Below are positions 10,830 to 21,536 of a stretch of 64,000 bases of DNA, one piece after another. A program made the position numbers and the translations under genes. How positions within the stretch are numbered: the first letter of the stretch is position 1; each line of letters opens with the position of its first letter. Under the pieces are notes generated by a model. It was not told where the DNA came from and ran no database searches. It saw only the letters and a program-made list of their open reading frames with translations. This DNA is from Linum tenue (lineage: Eukaryota; Streptophyta; Magnoliopsida; Malpighiales; Linaceae). The stretch lies in the NCBI GenBank assembly GCA_946122785.1, contig CAMGYJ010000006.1, positions 41,064,066 through 41,128,065 on the forward strand, given 5' to 3'.

Positions 10830-12572
10830 ATCGTTTTGTTGCCCGATTGAACTCCCAAAACTACGCTTTATGGGATTTCTAGTTTCGAGTCTATGTTGAA
10901 GGCAAGGGCCTTCTTGGCTAGATTGATGGCTCTTTGAAGAATCCTGGTGCTACGGCTACGGCTACAGCTACGGCAGATGACATCAAAAAATGGAATCAAA
11001 GCGATGCCAATGTTCGGTCTTTGATTTTGGGGTCGGTTGATCCTACAATTGTTCTTGGACTCCGTTTGCTGAAGGATACTCGTTCGATGTGGAAGCATCT
11101 GGAACCCATGTATTCGTCTCGCAATATGGCTCGACAATTTGAGGTGCAGACGGTGCTGGATCACCTCGAGCAGGCGGACCGTGATATTTTGACCTATTAT
11201 AATGAAGCTAAGGAGCTACGGACTGAGCAAGATTTGTTCACGGCGGCGTTGCGATCCATGGAGGCATCAACTAAGGTTATGGAGGAACGCAAGCAGCATC
11301 GCATCCTACAGTTTCTGATGCGTCTGCGTCCCGAATATGAATCGGTTCACTCGAGTCTCATCAATCAGGATGAGATCAATATGGATGGAGTCTTGAAAAA
11401 ATTGTTGCACGAAGAGATGTGTCTTCGTACCCAATCCAAGCTAGTTGTGCGTCTCGGCGAAGGTGAAGATGTCTTTGCCGCGTCTGCTGTGTCCTCGTCC
11501 ATGCAAGGGTCATCTGATCAAGCCTTTGCGGTTAGTCGTCCCCAATTCCGGCAGTGGGTTCCTGTGTCGGAGTTGGAGTATCATCATTGCCATGTGAAAT
11601 GGCACTTGCAGAAGCACCGTCGATAGTGGAATATGCGTGTCTATTGCAAGAAACCAGGACCTATTGTCCTGGACTGTCCATCTCTTCAAAAGCGTCGACG
11701 ATCCTCTTATGGACCACGTTCGGATGCTGCTAGGGGGTCTTTGCATCAGGTGTTTTCTGCCCAGCAAACCTCACCCGCGGCTGGCAGTTCAGTGCTCACG
11801 ACGGAAGCAGTTGAAGGGCTGGTTCAGGCTACTCTTCATCGATCACTCCCCACGGTCCTAAGTTCAGCCTTTACGTCACTGCAAATGTCAGGTAATATCA
11901 AACCCTGGCTCTTTGATTCCGCTTGCTCCAACCATATGACCAGTGATACACGTACTTTGTGAGATATTGTGCCCGTTCAGGATGTTAATCTGTAGGTTGC
12001 GAATGGGGAACGATTTGGCGTTAGTAGTATTGGGCTAGTGACACAGCCTGCTATTACTCTCCCTAACACCTTATTTGTGCCCAAATTATTTTCGAATCTT
12101 GTTTCTGTTGGACAACTTGCTGAACAAGGGTCTCGTACTGTGTTTGGGTCTTCTGGTGTATTGTGCAGGAAGAGAAGAAGGGGAGGGAGTTCTGGTGCGG
12201 GAGTAGACATGGGCCCATTTTCCACTTTGAGAAGCTCTCGGATCAATCATCAAGTAGTCAGTCTTCCTCTGTGTTTCCTTCGAAGTCTGTTTTTTTGTGT
12301 TTTGTCTTCTCGAGTCTAGCTTATCAGAACTTGCATCTTTAGCATTCCCGCCTTGGTCACCCACATTTGAGTCGACAAGTATCGATGGTCAAACTTCGTT
12401 TATTCGGTGATAATAAAATGATTGATACCTCCTACAAGCTTATTTGTACTAGTTGCATAGAAGTTAAGTCTACTCGTAAATTGTTTCCGTCTAGTACTGC
12501 CATTATCAATGACACATTTCATATTGTTCATACGGTTCTATGGCGCCCCTCTCCCGTATTTTCTAGACATAG
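10830..12572 (+). pseudogene. Copia gag-protease-integrase, broken
   Basis: Gag of the UBN2 type covers 10830-11626 (stops at about 10880 and 10920 before the long frame starting 10934; signature segments S-M-W-K-H-L-E and L-H-E-E-M). A stop at 11624 and a frame change lead to 11633-11962, which contains the protease motif W-L-F-D-S-A-C-S-N-H-M, where the usual catalytic D-S-G is D-S-A. Further on, 12340-12400 encodes H-S-R-L-G-H-P-H-L-S and 12440-12465 C-T-S-C, the HHCC zinc site at the integrase N terminus. Where the integrase core should begin with H-S-D-L-W this copy has H-T-V-L-W, so the first catalytic Asp is lost. The frame then jumps into a second gag piece. No reverse transcriptase is present. 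Dead copy. Confidence 0.8.
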
Positions 12573-12860
12573 CAAAGCGATGCCAATGTTCGGTCTTTGA
12601 TTTTGGGGTCGGTTGATCCTACAATTGTTCTTAGACTCCGTTTGCTGAAGGATACTCGTTCGATGTGGAAGCATCTCGAAACCACGTATTCGTCTCGTAA
12701 TATGGCTCGACAATTTAAGGTGCAGCCGGTGCTGGATCACCTCGAGCAAGCGGACTGTGATATTTTGACTTATTATAATGAAGCTCAGGAGCTGTGGACT
12801 GAGCAAGATTTGCTCACGGTGGCGTTGCGATCCAAGGAGGCATCAACTGAGGTTATGGAG
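12573..12860 (+). pseudogene. Second, partial copy of copia gag
   Basis: This segment repeats 10997-11284 (A-N-V/M-F...S-V-D-P-T-I-V-L onward) with a small percentage of substitutions, fused directly behind the integrase fragment. It ends at GGTTATGGAG where an unrelated LTR begins. The order gag-integrase-gag is not that of any single copia element, so a deletion or recombination joined two elements. Confidence 0.8.
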
Positions 12861-13968
12861 TGTTTACACCAAAATAATTTTCATTAATTATTACATGTAT
12901 GAACAGCTTGGCCACTTTAAGTAGTTGGTCCATGTGTACATGGATGGTCCAATTTATCAAATTGTCGGTTTGGGGGATGGTAGTGTCCAACATCATGGAT
13001 ACCATCCAAATCCAATAATGGATGGTAGTGTCCAACATCATGGATACCATCCAAATCCAATAATGGATGGTAGTGTCCAACATCATGGATACCATCCAAA
13101 TCCAATAATGGATGGTAGTGTCCAACATCATGGATTCCATCCAAATCCAATAATGGATGGTAGTGTCCAACATCATGGATACCATCCAAATCCAATAATG
13201 GATGGTAGTGTTCAACATCATGGATACCATCTAAATTCAATAATGGATGGTAGTGTCCAGCATCATGGATACCATCCAAATAATATAATGGATGATAGTA
13301 TCCAGCATTATGGATACCATCCAACCCCACAAGGAATCAATGATGATGTCATCCCATATCATGGACGCTATCCAAACTATTAAATGGATGGTGTCATCCA
13401 TGGATTATTGTCTTAGTAAACATGGATGCCATCCAAGTTGATGTATGGTGACCATCCAATTGGTTATCCATGGTACGTAGGGTTGATTGTCTAGTGACAT
13501 GATGATGCGTCGAAGGTGGTTACCAGAAGCAGCACCTGACTTGCAAAGGATGCTTGGAGAGGAGCTACTGGATGCTACGTGGAGCTGATTTTCGGGAAGA
13601 GAGAGAGAGAAGGCGATTAGAGGGCGAGGCAAAAAAAATAAAAAAAACTCGCAGCAAGACTTTGGAGGTGGGACAGACAAATCAAATCACAAACGGTCTC
13701 GTCAAAATATATATTTTATCTCTAGAACAGTAACCGTAGCAGTAGCACCAGGGACCCTCCAACTAGGCTTCTCTATTAGTTGTAGTCAGTAGTCGCGGAG
13801 CTCTCAAGGAATCTCCATAGGAGTAGAGGTAAAAGTAGCCAGATCTTTTGATGTATGCATCATACACCCTCGTTCGAACAATGTTTGAAGAGGTGTGAAC
13901 CGAGTAACATCATTTTCTGTTCTCTTGAAGTCAGGGTGCATTGATCACGAGAAATTCTACCTAAAACA
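12861..13968 (+). repeat. LTR of a gag-only (non-autonomous?) gypsy-like element, first module
   Basis: 1108 bp from TGTTTACACC to CTAAAACA. It is followed by the primer-site-like AATTGGCACACTGGGTGGGA. It inserted into the copia gag copy at GGTTATGGAG. The first third is a 45-bp minisatellite. The LTR at 23330 has the same ends and gene order but is strongly diverged in the middle. Confidence 0.7.
12976..13335. repeat. 45-bp minisatellite, 8 copies
   Basis: Eight head-to-tail 45-bp units, each of the form GATGGTAGTGTCCAACATCA followed by TGGATACCATCCAAATCCAA and TAATG. The first five or six copies are nearly identical and the last two diverge. Because 45 is a multiple of three, every frame stays open, which produces spurious ORFs on both strands. 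Each unit holds the inverted words GGATGGTA and TACCATCC. Confidence 0.95.
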
Positions 13969-13988
13969 AATTGGCACACTGGGTGGGA
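13969..13988 (+). promoter_or_regulatory. Primer-binding site-like sequence
   Basis: AATTGGCACACTGGGTGGGA immediately after the LTR matches the plant gypsy pattern TTGGC...GGTGGGAC. The same site in a cleaner form follows the LTR at 23330. Confidence 0.55.
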
Positions 13989-14002
13989 CACATGTGTTTG
14001 GT

Positions 14003-14926
14003 ATGGTTTCACGACGGAGGCAGCAAGAAGATGATATTCCACAAGGTTTTGTGGTGAGAGCAGTCAGTGTTGAAATTGACCAAGTTAGAGAGACTTCAGG
14101 CAACGCTGTTGGAGCAATGGTGTCAACCTTGGAGCGAAACGCAGAACCAGGTGAAGCAGTACCTTCTCTCCGCCGAATAATGGAGGAGATTCATCAAATG
14201 GTGGACGGACTCGATAGAATCAACCAAGAGGTAAATCTTCACATTGCCTCTATACATAAGCATTTAGATCATCTCGAACAAAGCTTTGATAAATCATGTG
14301 ATAGGATGATTGATAGATATGTTTGTGATTCTGAAATTTCAAACTATGAAATTATGCATGATGCATCCATTGTATCAGAAAAAATCTTGTTGTTGAGCGA
14401 CAAAGATTTGTTGAATGAAAAAATTGAAACAGTAAGCACTAACCAATTTTGTGGTTTAAGAGGTCAACCACAATTAGTTAATGAGAAATTTGGGTGTCTG
14501 GCCATTTTAATGGACAATCCACAATGTCATGGTAAAAGTACTGGTCAATCCAACTTGTCGTGCTTGACTGATAAAAATGTTAAAGAGGCTACATCTGTCA
14601 ATGATAAAAATGATTGTGGATTAGATAATGTCAATAAGGAGGCATCCCCTATTTTGCACCAACATTGTTGTCAGAAGCAAGCAATTCAAATGTATCCTTT
14701 CCAATGGACATCATTGCTTGTAAAGGTGCAAAAAAGAGAGATTGCTTACGAAAGCCATTGCAAGGAAGTATATGTTAACATGCTTCTAGAAAAATCAAAA
14801 GTGAAAAATATGTTAAGCAACTCATTTATGAGTTCATTGAAAAGGAGAAGTACAAAGGGGAGCTTGACAATAATGGTCAAGTTAAGCTATGAGGGAGACA
14901 TGCCATCCAATTTCCTGGCAAGCTGA
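14003..14926 (+). CDS. Gag-like protein of first module
   Basis: Open frame of about 307 codons. I choose the ATG at 14003, just downstream of the primer site, over the in-frame ATG at 13895, because the latter lies inside the LTR and reads through the primer site. The N terminus is basic and polar (M-V-S-R-R-R-Q-Q-E-D-D), followed by a likely coiled coil (I-M-E-E-I-H-Q-M-V-D-G-L and onward). The paralogous frame at 24470 shares I-H-Q-M-V. I see no zinc knuckle, protease or reverse transcriptase, so this is gag-like by position and by its paralogue only. It could be a family-specific leader protein. Confidence 0.45.
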   Translation: MVSRRRQQEDDIPQGFVVRAVSVEIDQVRETSGNAVGAMVSTLERNAEPGEAVPSLRRIMEEIHQMVDGLDRINQEVNLHIASIHKHLDHLEQSFDKSCDRMIDRYVCDSEISNYEIMHDASIVSEKILLLSDKDLLNEKIETVSTNQFCGLRGQPQLVNEKFGCLAILMDNPQCHGKSTGQSNLSCLTDKNVKEATSVNDKNDCGLDNVNKEASPILHQHCCQKQAIQMYPFQWTSLLVKVQKREIAYESHCKEVYVNMLLEKSKVKNMLSNSFMSSLKRRSTKGSLTIMVKLSYEGDMPSNFLAS

Positions 14927-16043
14927 GACAAAAACAATATTCTAGGTGTAAGAATATTTTTTTCACATTCCATCAAGTCAGGAGATGTTGCAACAATGGT
15001 TACCAAAAATTCTTCCTAGTGTTGGGATGGTGATAACATGCCAAAATTCAAAGCCAAAAAATTTGGCTTACCTCGTTGTGATCCTTTACGGGACAATTAG
15101 TCAAAGTCTCCAGCAAGAGGGAAAGTTAGTATCCCAAAGTTTGGAAAGGGGGACATGTTACCTACAAAGATGGATTGGGGAGCATGCCAGAAAACTTGCA
15201 AAAAATTCAGCATACACATGACTTGGATAAAGGTAAAAGCATGATAAGGAATAGACTGGGGGGCATGTCACCAACCAAAAAAAGTTGGATTGGGGGCAGG
15301 TCAAGTAATCTATAGTATGATCAAGCCATTCAGGGTTTGCATAAATTTAACATTATAGAAAATGATGGACAAGGCTGTAAGATGTCAAACTAAAATGGTG
15401 GACATAGTGGCATGCATAAGAAGCCTCAATATGCACCAACAAGATATGGTAAAGCAAAGGATCAAAGGTGGTTGTGTGCTAAGTGTAAGAGGCAACAAGA
15501 CTTTAGAGTTTGGAAACAAAGGCAAGTAAGCCATATAGGTGGCCGTGGGCTTGTAAAGTCTAAGTACACATCCTCTCCAAGTAATGTGAACCACTTTGGG
15601 AGAAGCCAAGGCAAAGAGGTGTTCATGATTGCCAATCTAACCCAACGAAATTGAGAATGCATAGTGTGCCTCATAGACCAGTTCACAACTACAGGGGTCA
15701 ATGTCAACAACCAGATGAGTTGGTTGGGGTAACTCGACCAGATAGGCATGGGGACATAGGCAAGGGTGCCAAAAATCATGTTGGGAAAATGTACCATGGC
15801 ATTAAGATAGATAATGTCATTCCATTTGGAATGCCTCCTTTTAAAGGAGGAAGTCACATGACACATGGATGACTTGCGTGGTTTGATCAATGGAGTTGGC
15901 AATGGGTATATAACTATATACCTTTGGATCCTTAGTTACTATTAAGGATTATTGCGAGTGGTGATGCATCACAACTCTTGCCAAGAAAAATAAATATATA
16001 TAGATAAAATATAAACTAAATAAATAAAGTGGTGATCAAGCCA
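14927..16043 (+). other. Decayed internal region of first module
   Basis: Short broken plus-strand frames (for example 15412-15654, with a C-x2-C reading C-A-K-C, and 15651-15872). No reverse transcriptase or integrase motif could be read in any frame. The element therefore looks non-autonomous or heavily deleted. Confidence 0.5.
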
Positions 16044-16630
16044 TCCTAATTGGCTTTTGATGGTGTTGCTCGAATAAAAGGATAACATCCATTGTAGTGA
16101 TGGATGGTGATTGAGTTGGGTCAGCTAGTATTAAGGAAACATCCATGATTGAGGGGAAGGGTGTCCCTTTGAGGGATGGTTACGTGGTGAAAAGGGATAC
16201 TATCCACGTTAGCTATGGATGGTGATTGATTTGATCAAGATCATAGCTCTATATGTCATGTGTAAGTGTTTGTGTGGGTGCTTGTGTAACCTAGAAAGAT
16301 TAGCATTATAGGTTCTTGGCACGCAATTATGTGGTTGCCATGACAAGAAGCAGAGCCAAGTTGATAGAAAAGAGAAAAGAACTGGTTTGGGCACATAGAA
16401 AGTAGTAGCAACTGAGTTGGCCATACAAATTGAAGAGAGTGTTTAGATCACTGGGGTTTGATGGCCAATGAAATTTGGCCATGTTCACTGAAATAATCAA
16501 GTCCAGAATAAGTCAATGCATGAAAATATTGCAGCAAGCATGAGCAAAATGGTGAAAGGGTTACCTCGACATGGAGATATGAGATGGATGATACTCATGA
16601 TAGGCATGGTACAATTTATTGGAGGTATGT

Positions 16631-17974
16631 TGACTCACTCCTACTGTCACTCTAGAAAATGGCCAAGTGTAACCACTTCCTAAAGCGTAGTTTTGCGGGT
16701 TTGGGTTTTAATGTCAACTCGGGTCCCAGATATGATGACTACTCAGTGAATTCTTATTATCTAGCATTAAAACTTTAGTGCAGGTCTAAACTAACAAACA
16801 AGCAAAACAAGTTAAACGGTTGTTTTCAAGTCGAGAGAGGTCACCCGGATATGGTTTCCCCCTAGACTGCAGTTAAGCCGGATTGCAATTTACCAAGTTC
16901 AGTTTCTATGATAGTTATACTGCGGGTGGTTCTTAACAGTCTGAAGTCTCGACTAAAGGTCTCCAGACCCTCTCAATCTGAGTCCCTAGCGGGCGACTAA
17001 CCTCCACCGGAGTAAACAGATTGAGGCCCTAACGAACCAAACCTCCACTACCGAAGTAAATTCGGTACAGAATAGTGAATTGGCTCCTCGACTAAAGTCG
17101 CCAATTCACTACCTTCAATTAAGGGTGCTCTATTAACCTAGGCATATATATTCTCTTTCTAGGCTAAAGCATAAATAACAAGAATTTGATCAGGATTCAA
17201 GTCATTCAATCATTCAAGCCTCAATTGAATATAATCAAATCATAAAATCTGTACTTGGGTTCATACAATCAGACCTAACATACAAATCTAGGGTTCTCCA
17301 TACCCAGATGAATGGGAAAACTACTCCATGGAGAGAGAAGCAAAAGCAGGTTCAGATGCGGAAATCATACTGTGAAGGATGAGTTTCTGCTCCTGATCAT
17401 CAATCGGCACCTCTCCAAGCTCAAGCCGGGCTCCAATGGTGATGAAGATCAAGGTAGGGCACTTGGGAACTCTGGTTCGTCGCTTTCTCTCTCTAGGAAT
17501 CGCTCTGTCTCTCTAAAACTCGGAACCCTTGATTTTTAGCCTTCTTTTCCCTTAAAAAGTTGCCTGTCGCGATCCCCGGTCGAAATACCCGGTCGGGAAT
17601 TTTGAGTGTCGACCGGGTATGTTCAAAACGCGCGTTTAATGTTAGGGGAAAATCCCCGGTCTGGCCTAAGAATCCCCGACCGGGGATTTCTGCTTCCTGC
17701 CCGAGCCCCCTTCTGCTTCTCAGCGACCCCCAACGCGACAAATACCCGGTTAGGTATTTGAGCCCATGACCGGGTATTTTCCTCCTCCAACACACTTCGA
17801 CCCAACTTCGCTCCTTTCGACCCGAAACTCGTTTCTTCGCCTTGACGCCAACGCTAAGTCCTGAAATATGACATAAAGGCACCACCTAGCGTGAAATCGG
17901 CTTAAAACACGAGAATCAACATCTCAAACGGCTCAAGAATAGGGTTAAAATCATGTGTAATTGATGGTCTATCA
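16631..17974 (-). repeat. Nested minus-strand gypsy LTR, copy 1
   Basis: 1344 bp, TGACTCACTCC...GGTCTATCA. On the minus strand it is preceded by the purine tract TAAGTGTGGGGGAGTT (17990-17975), so this is the 3' LTR side. Near the right end it has many CCGGTCGGG/CCCGACCGG words (17570-17785) forming short hairpins such as AATCCCCGACCGGGGATT. Confidence 0.8.
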
Positions 17975-18496
17975 AACTCCCCCACACTTAACTGTTTGCT
18001 TGTCCCCAACCAAACCTAACTCAAACCAATACAACTCTCCAGACCTCTATAGCAACATGCACCCTCGATCGTTGGTAGAGGATTTTCTAGATCATTTAGC
18101 AGCTTACGAGGTCAACCGACGCACAAGTCATCTCATAGCTTCTTCGCGAGAACGCTAGTCTCGAGTCGGCATCATGGCAAATAGTGATTAGAGGACAAAT
18201 GAATCGTGGACGAATGGACTCTCAAAAACAAAAGATCATGGACTCACATTTTTAAGGTGCTCTATTTTCTTCTTGAAGATGGTTGGAACCCCTTTTCTTT
18301 CTTTTTTACTTGTTTTTAGTTTTTTTTCTTTTCAAGGGTTCCAACCTGTTTTTCAGAAAATGGGGGCTCCCACCTAGCAGAGGTTTTGCGGGAGCCCGGC
18401 TCTTACCGGCCATGCCAGGAGCGGATGTCTCAAGCCTCGTGCGGGGGAAAGATATGTAAGGGGGCTGGAGGTAGTAGGTGGAAATTGGGAACAGAT
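17975..18496 (-). other. 3' internal end of nested gypsy element (repeated at 20427-20949)
   Basis: Minus-strand reading begins at the right and ends with GGGGACAAGCAAACAGTTAAG and a G-rich purine tract before the LTR, the typical 3' end of an Athila-like plant gypsy internal region. It carries no coding frame. The rest of the internal region is missing. Confidence 0.6.
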
Positions 18497-19083
18497 TCCT
18501 AATTGGCTTTTGATGGTGTTGCTCGAATAAAAGGATAACATCCATTGTAGTGATGGATGGTGATTGAGTTGGGTCAGCTAGTATTAAGGAAACATCCATG
18601 ATTGAGGGGAAGGGTGTCCCTTTGAGGGATGGTTACGTGGTGAAAAGGGATACTATCCACGTTAGCTATGGATGGTGATTGATTTGATCAAGATCATAGC
18701 TCTATATGTCATGTGTAAGTGTTTGTGTGGGTGCTTGTGTAACCTAGAAAGATTAGCATTATAGGTTCTTGGCACGCAATTATGTGGTTGCCATGACAAG
18801 AAGCAGAGCCAAGTTGATAGAAAAGAGAAAAGAACTGGTTTGGGCACATAGAAAGTAGTAGCAACTGAGTTGGCCATACAAATTGAAGAGAGTGTTTAGA
18901 TCACTGGGGTTTGATGGCCAATGAAATTTGGCCATGTTCACTGAAATAATCAAGTCCAGAATAAGTCAATGCATGAAAATATTGCAGCAAGCATGAGCAA
19001 AATGGTGAAAGGGTTACCTCGACATGGAGATATGAGATGGATGATACTCATGATAGGCATGGTACAATTTATTGGAGGTATGT

Positions 19084-20426
19084 TGACTCACTCCTACTGT
19101 CACTCTAGAAAATGGCCAAGTGTAACCACTTCCTAAAGCGTAGTATAGCGGGTTTGGGTTTTAATGTCAACTCGGGTCCCAGATATGATGACTACTCAGT
19201 GAATTCTTATTATCTAGCATTAAAACTTTAGTGCAGGTCTAAACTAACAAACAAGCAAAACAAGTTAAACGGTTGTTTTCAAGTCGAGAGAGGTCACCCG
19301 GATATGGTTTCCCCCTAGACTGCAGTTAAGCCGGATTGCAATTTACCAAGTTCAGTTTCTATGATAGTTATACTGCGGGTGGTTCTTAAACAGTCTGAAG
19401 TCTCGACTAAAGGTCTCCAGACCCTCTCAATCTGAGTCCCTAGCGGGCGACTAACCTCCACCGGAGTAAACAGATTGAGGCCCTAACGAACCAAACCTCC
19501 ACTACCGAAGTAAATTCGGTACAGAATAGTGAATTGGCTCCTCGACTAAAGTCGCCAATTCACTACCTTCAATTAAGGGTGCTCTATTAACCTAGGCATA
19601 TATTCTCTTTCTAGGCTAAAGCATAAATAACAAGAATTTGATCAGGATTCAAGTCATTCAATCATTCAAGCCTCAATTGAATATAATCAAATCATAAAAT
19701 CTGTACTTGGGTTCATACAATCAGACCTAACATACAAATCTAGGGTTCTCCATACCCAGATGAATGGGAAAACTACTCCATGGAGAGAGAAGCAAAAGCA
19801 GGTTCAGATGCGGAAATCATACTGTGAAGGATGAGTTTCTGCTCCTGATCATCAATCGGCACCTCTCCAAGCTCAAGCCGGGCTCCAATGGTGATGAAGA
19901 TCAAGGTAGGGCACTTGGGAACTCTGGTTCGTCGCTTTCTCTCTCTAGGAATCGCTCTGTCTCTCTAAAACTCGGAACCCTTGATTTTTAGCCTTCTTTT
20001 CCCTTAAAAAGTTGCCTGTCGCGATCCCCGGTCGAAATACCCGGTCGGGAATTTTGAGTGTCGACCGGGTATGTTCAAAACGCGCGTTTAATGTTAGGGG
20101 AAAATCCCCGGTCTGGCCTAAGAATCCCCGACCGGGGATTTCTGCTTCCTGCCCTAGCCCCCTTCTGCTTCTCAGCGACCCCCAACGCGACAAATACCCG
20201 GTCGGGTATTTGAGCCCATGACCGGGTATTTTCCTCCTCCAACACACTTCGACCCAACTTCGCTCCTTTCGACCCGAAACTCGTTTCTTCGCCTTGACGC
20301 CAACGCTAAGTCCTAAAATATGACATAAAGGCACCACCTAGCGTGAAATCGGCTTAAAACACGAGAATCAACATCTCAAACGGCTCAAGAATAGGGTTAA
20401 AATCATGTGTAATTGATGGTCTATCA
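19084..20426 (-). repeat. Nested minus-strand gypsy LTR, copy 2
   Basis: 1343 bp, essentially identical to copy 1 (for example GTAGTATAGCG in place of GTAGTTTTGCG). It is flanked by duplicated host-element sequence, not by a new target duplication. Confidence 0.85.
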
Positions 20427-21536
20427 AACTCCCCCACACTTAACTGTTTGCTTGTCCCCAACCAAACCTAACTCAAACCAATACAACTCTCCAGACCTCT
20501 ATAGCAACATGCACCCTCGATCGTTGGTAGAGGATTTTCTAGATCATTTAGCAGCTTACGAGGTCAACCGACGCACAAGTCATCTCATAGCTTCTTCGCG
20601 AGAACGCTAGTCTCGAGTCGGCATCATGGCAAATAGTGATTAGAGGACAAATGAATCGTGGACGAATGGACTCTCAAAAACAAAAGATCATGGACTCACA
20701 TTTTTAAGGTGCTCTATTTTCTTCTTGAAGATGGTTGGAACCCCTTTTCTTTCTTTTTTACTTGTTTATAGTTTTTTTTTCTTTTCAAGGGTTCCAACCT
20801 ATTTTTCAGAAAATGGGGGCTCCCACCTAGCAGAGGTTTTGCGGGAGCCCGGCTCTTACCGGCCATGCCAGGAGCGGATGTCTCAAGCCTCGTGCGGGGG
20901 AAAGATATGTAAGGGGGCTGGAGGTAGTAGGTGGAAATTGGGAACAGATTCCTAATTGGCTTTTGATGGTGTTGCTCGAATAAAAGGATAACATCCATTG
21001 TAGTGATGGATGGTGATTGAGTTGGGTCAGCTAGTATTAAGGAAACATCCATGATTGAGGGGAAGGGTGTCCCTTTGAGGGATGGTTACGTGGTGAAAAG
21101 GGATACTATCCACGTTAGCTATGGATGGTGATTGATTTGATCAAGATCATAGCTCTATATGTCATGTGTAAGTGTTTGTGTGGGTGCTTGTGTAACCTAG
21201 AAAGATTAGCATTATAGGTTCTTGGCACGCAATTATGTGGTTGCCATGACAAGAAGCAGAGCCAAGTTGATAGAAAAGAGAAAAGAACTGGTTTGGGCAC
21301 ATAGAAAGTAGTAGCAACTGAGTTGGCCATACAAATTGAAGAGAGTGTTTAGATCACTGGGGTTTGATGGCCAATGAAATTTGGCCATGTTCACTGAAAT
21401 AATCAAGTCCAGAATAAGTCAATGCATGAAAATATTGCAGCAAGCATGAGCAAAATGGTGAAAGGGTTACCTCGACATGGAGATATGAGATGGATGATAC
21501 TCATGATAGGCATGGTACAATTTATTGGAGGTATGT

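Noticed and set aside
12976..13335. CRISPR-like look of evenly spaced repeats
   Set aside because: The units are contiguous with no unique spacers, and the genome is a plant nuclear one.
12853..13383. Long repetitive ORFs on both strands with a 15-residue period
   Set aside because: They are a product of the 45-bp minisatellite, whose unit length is divisible by three; open on several frames at once, with no plausible start.
13895..14002. Upstream in-frame ATG for the gag-like protein of the first module
   Set aside because: It lies within the LTR and would translate through the primer-binding site; ATG 14003 is the sensible start.
17493..17885. 130-codon minus-strand frame repeated at 19945 and 22398
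   Set aside because: It lies wholly inside the LTR copies, its residues come from the CCGGTCGGG repeat words, and identical frames in three places reflect the array and not a gene.
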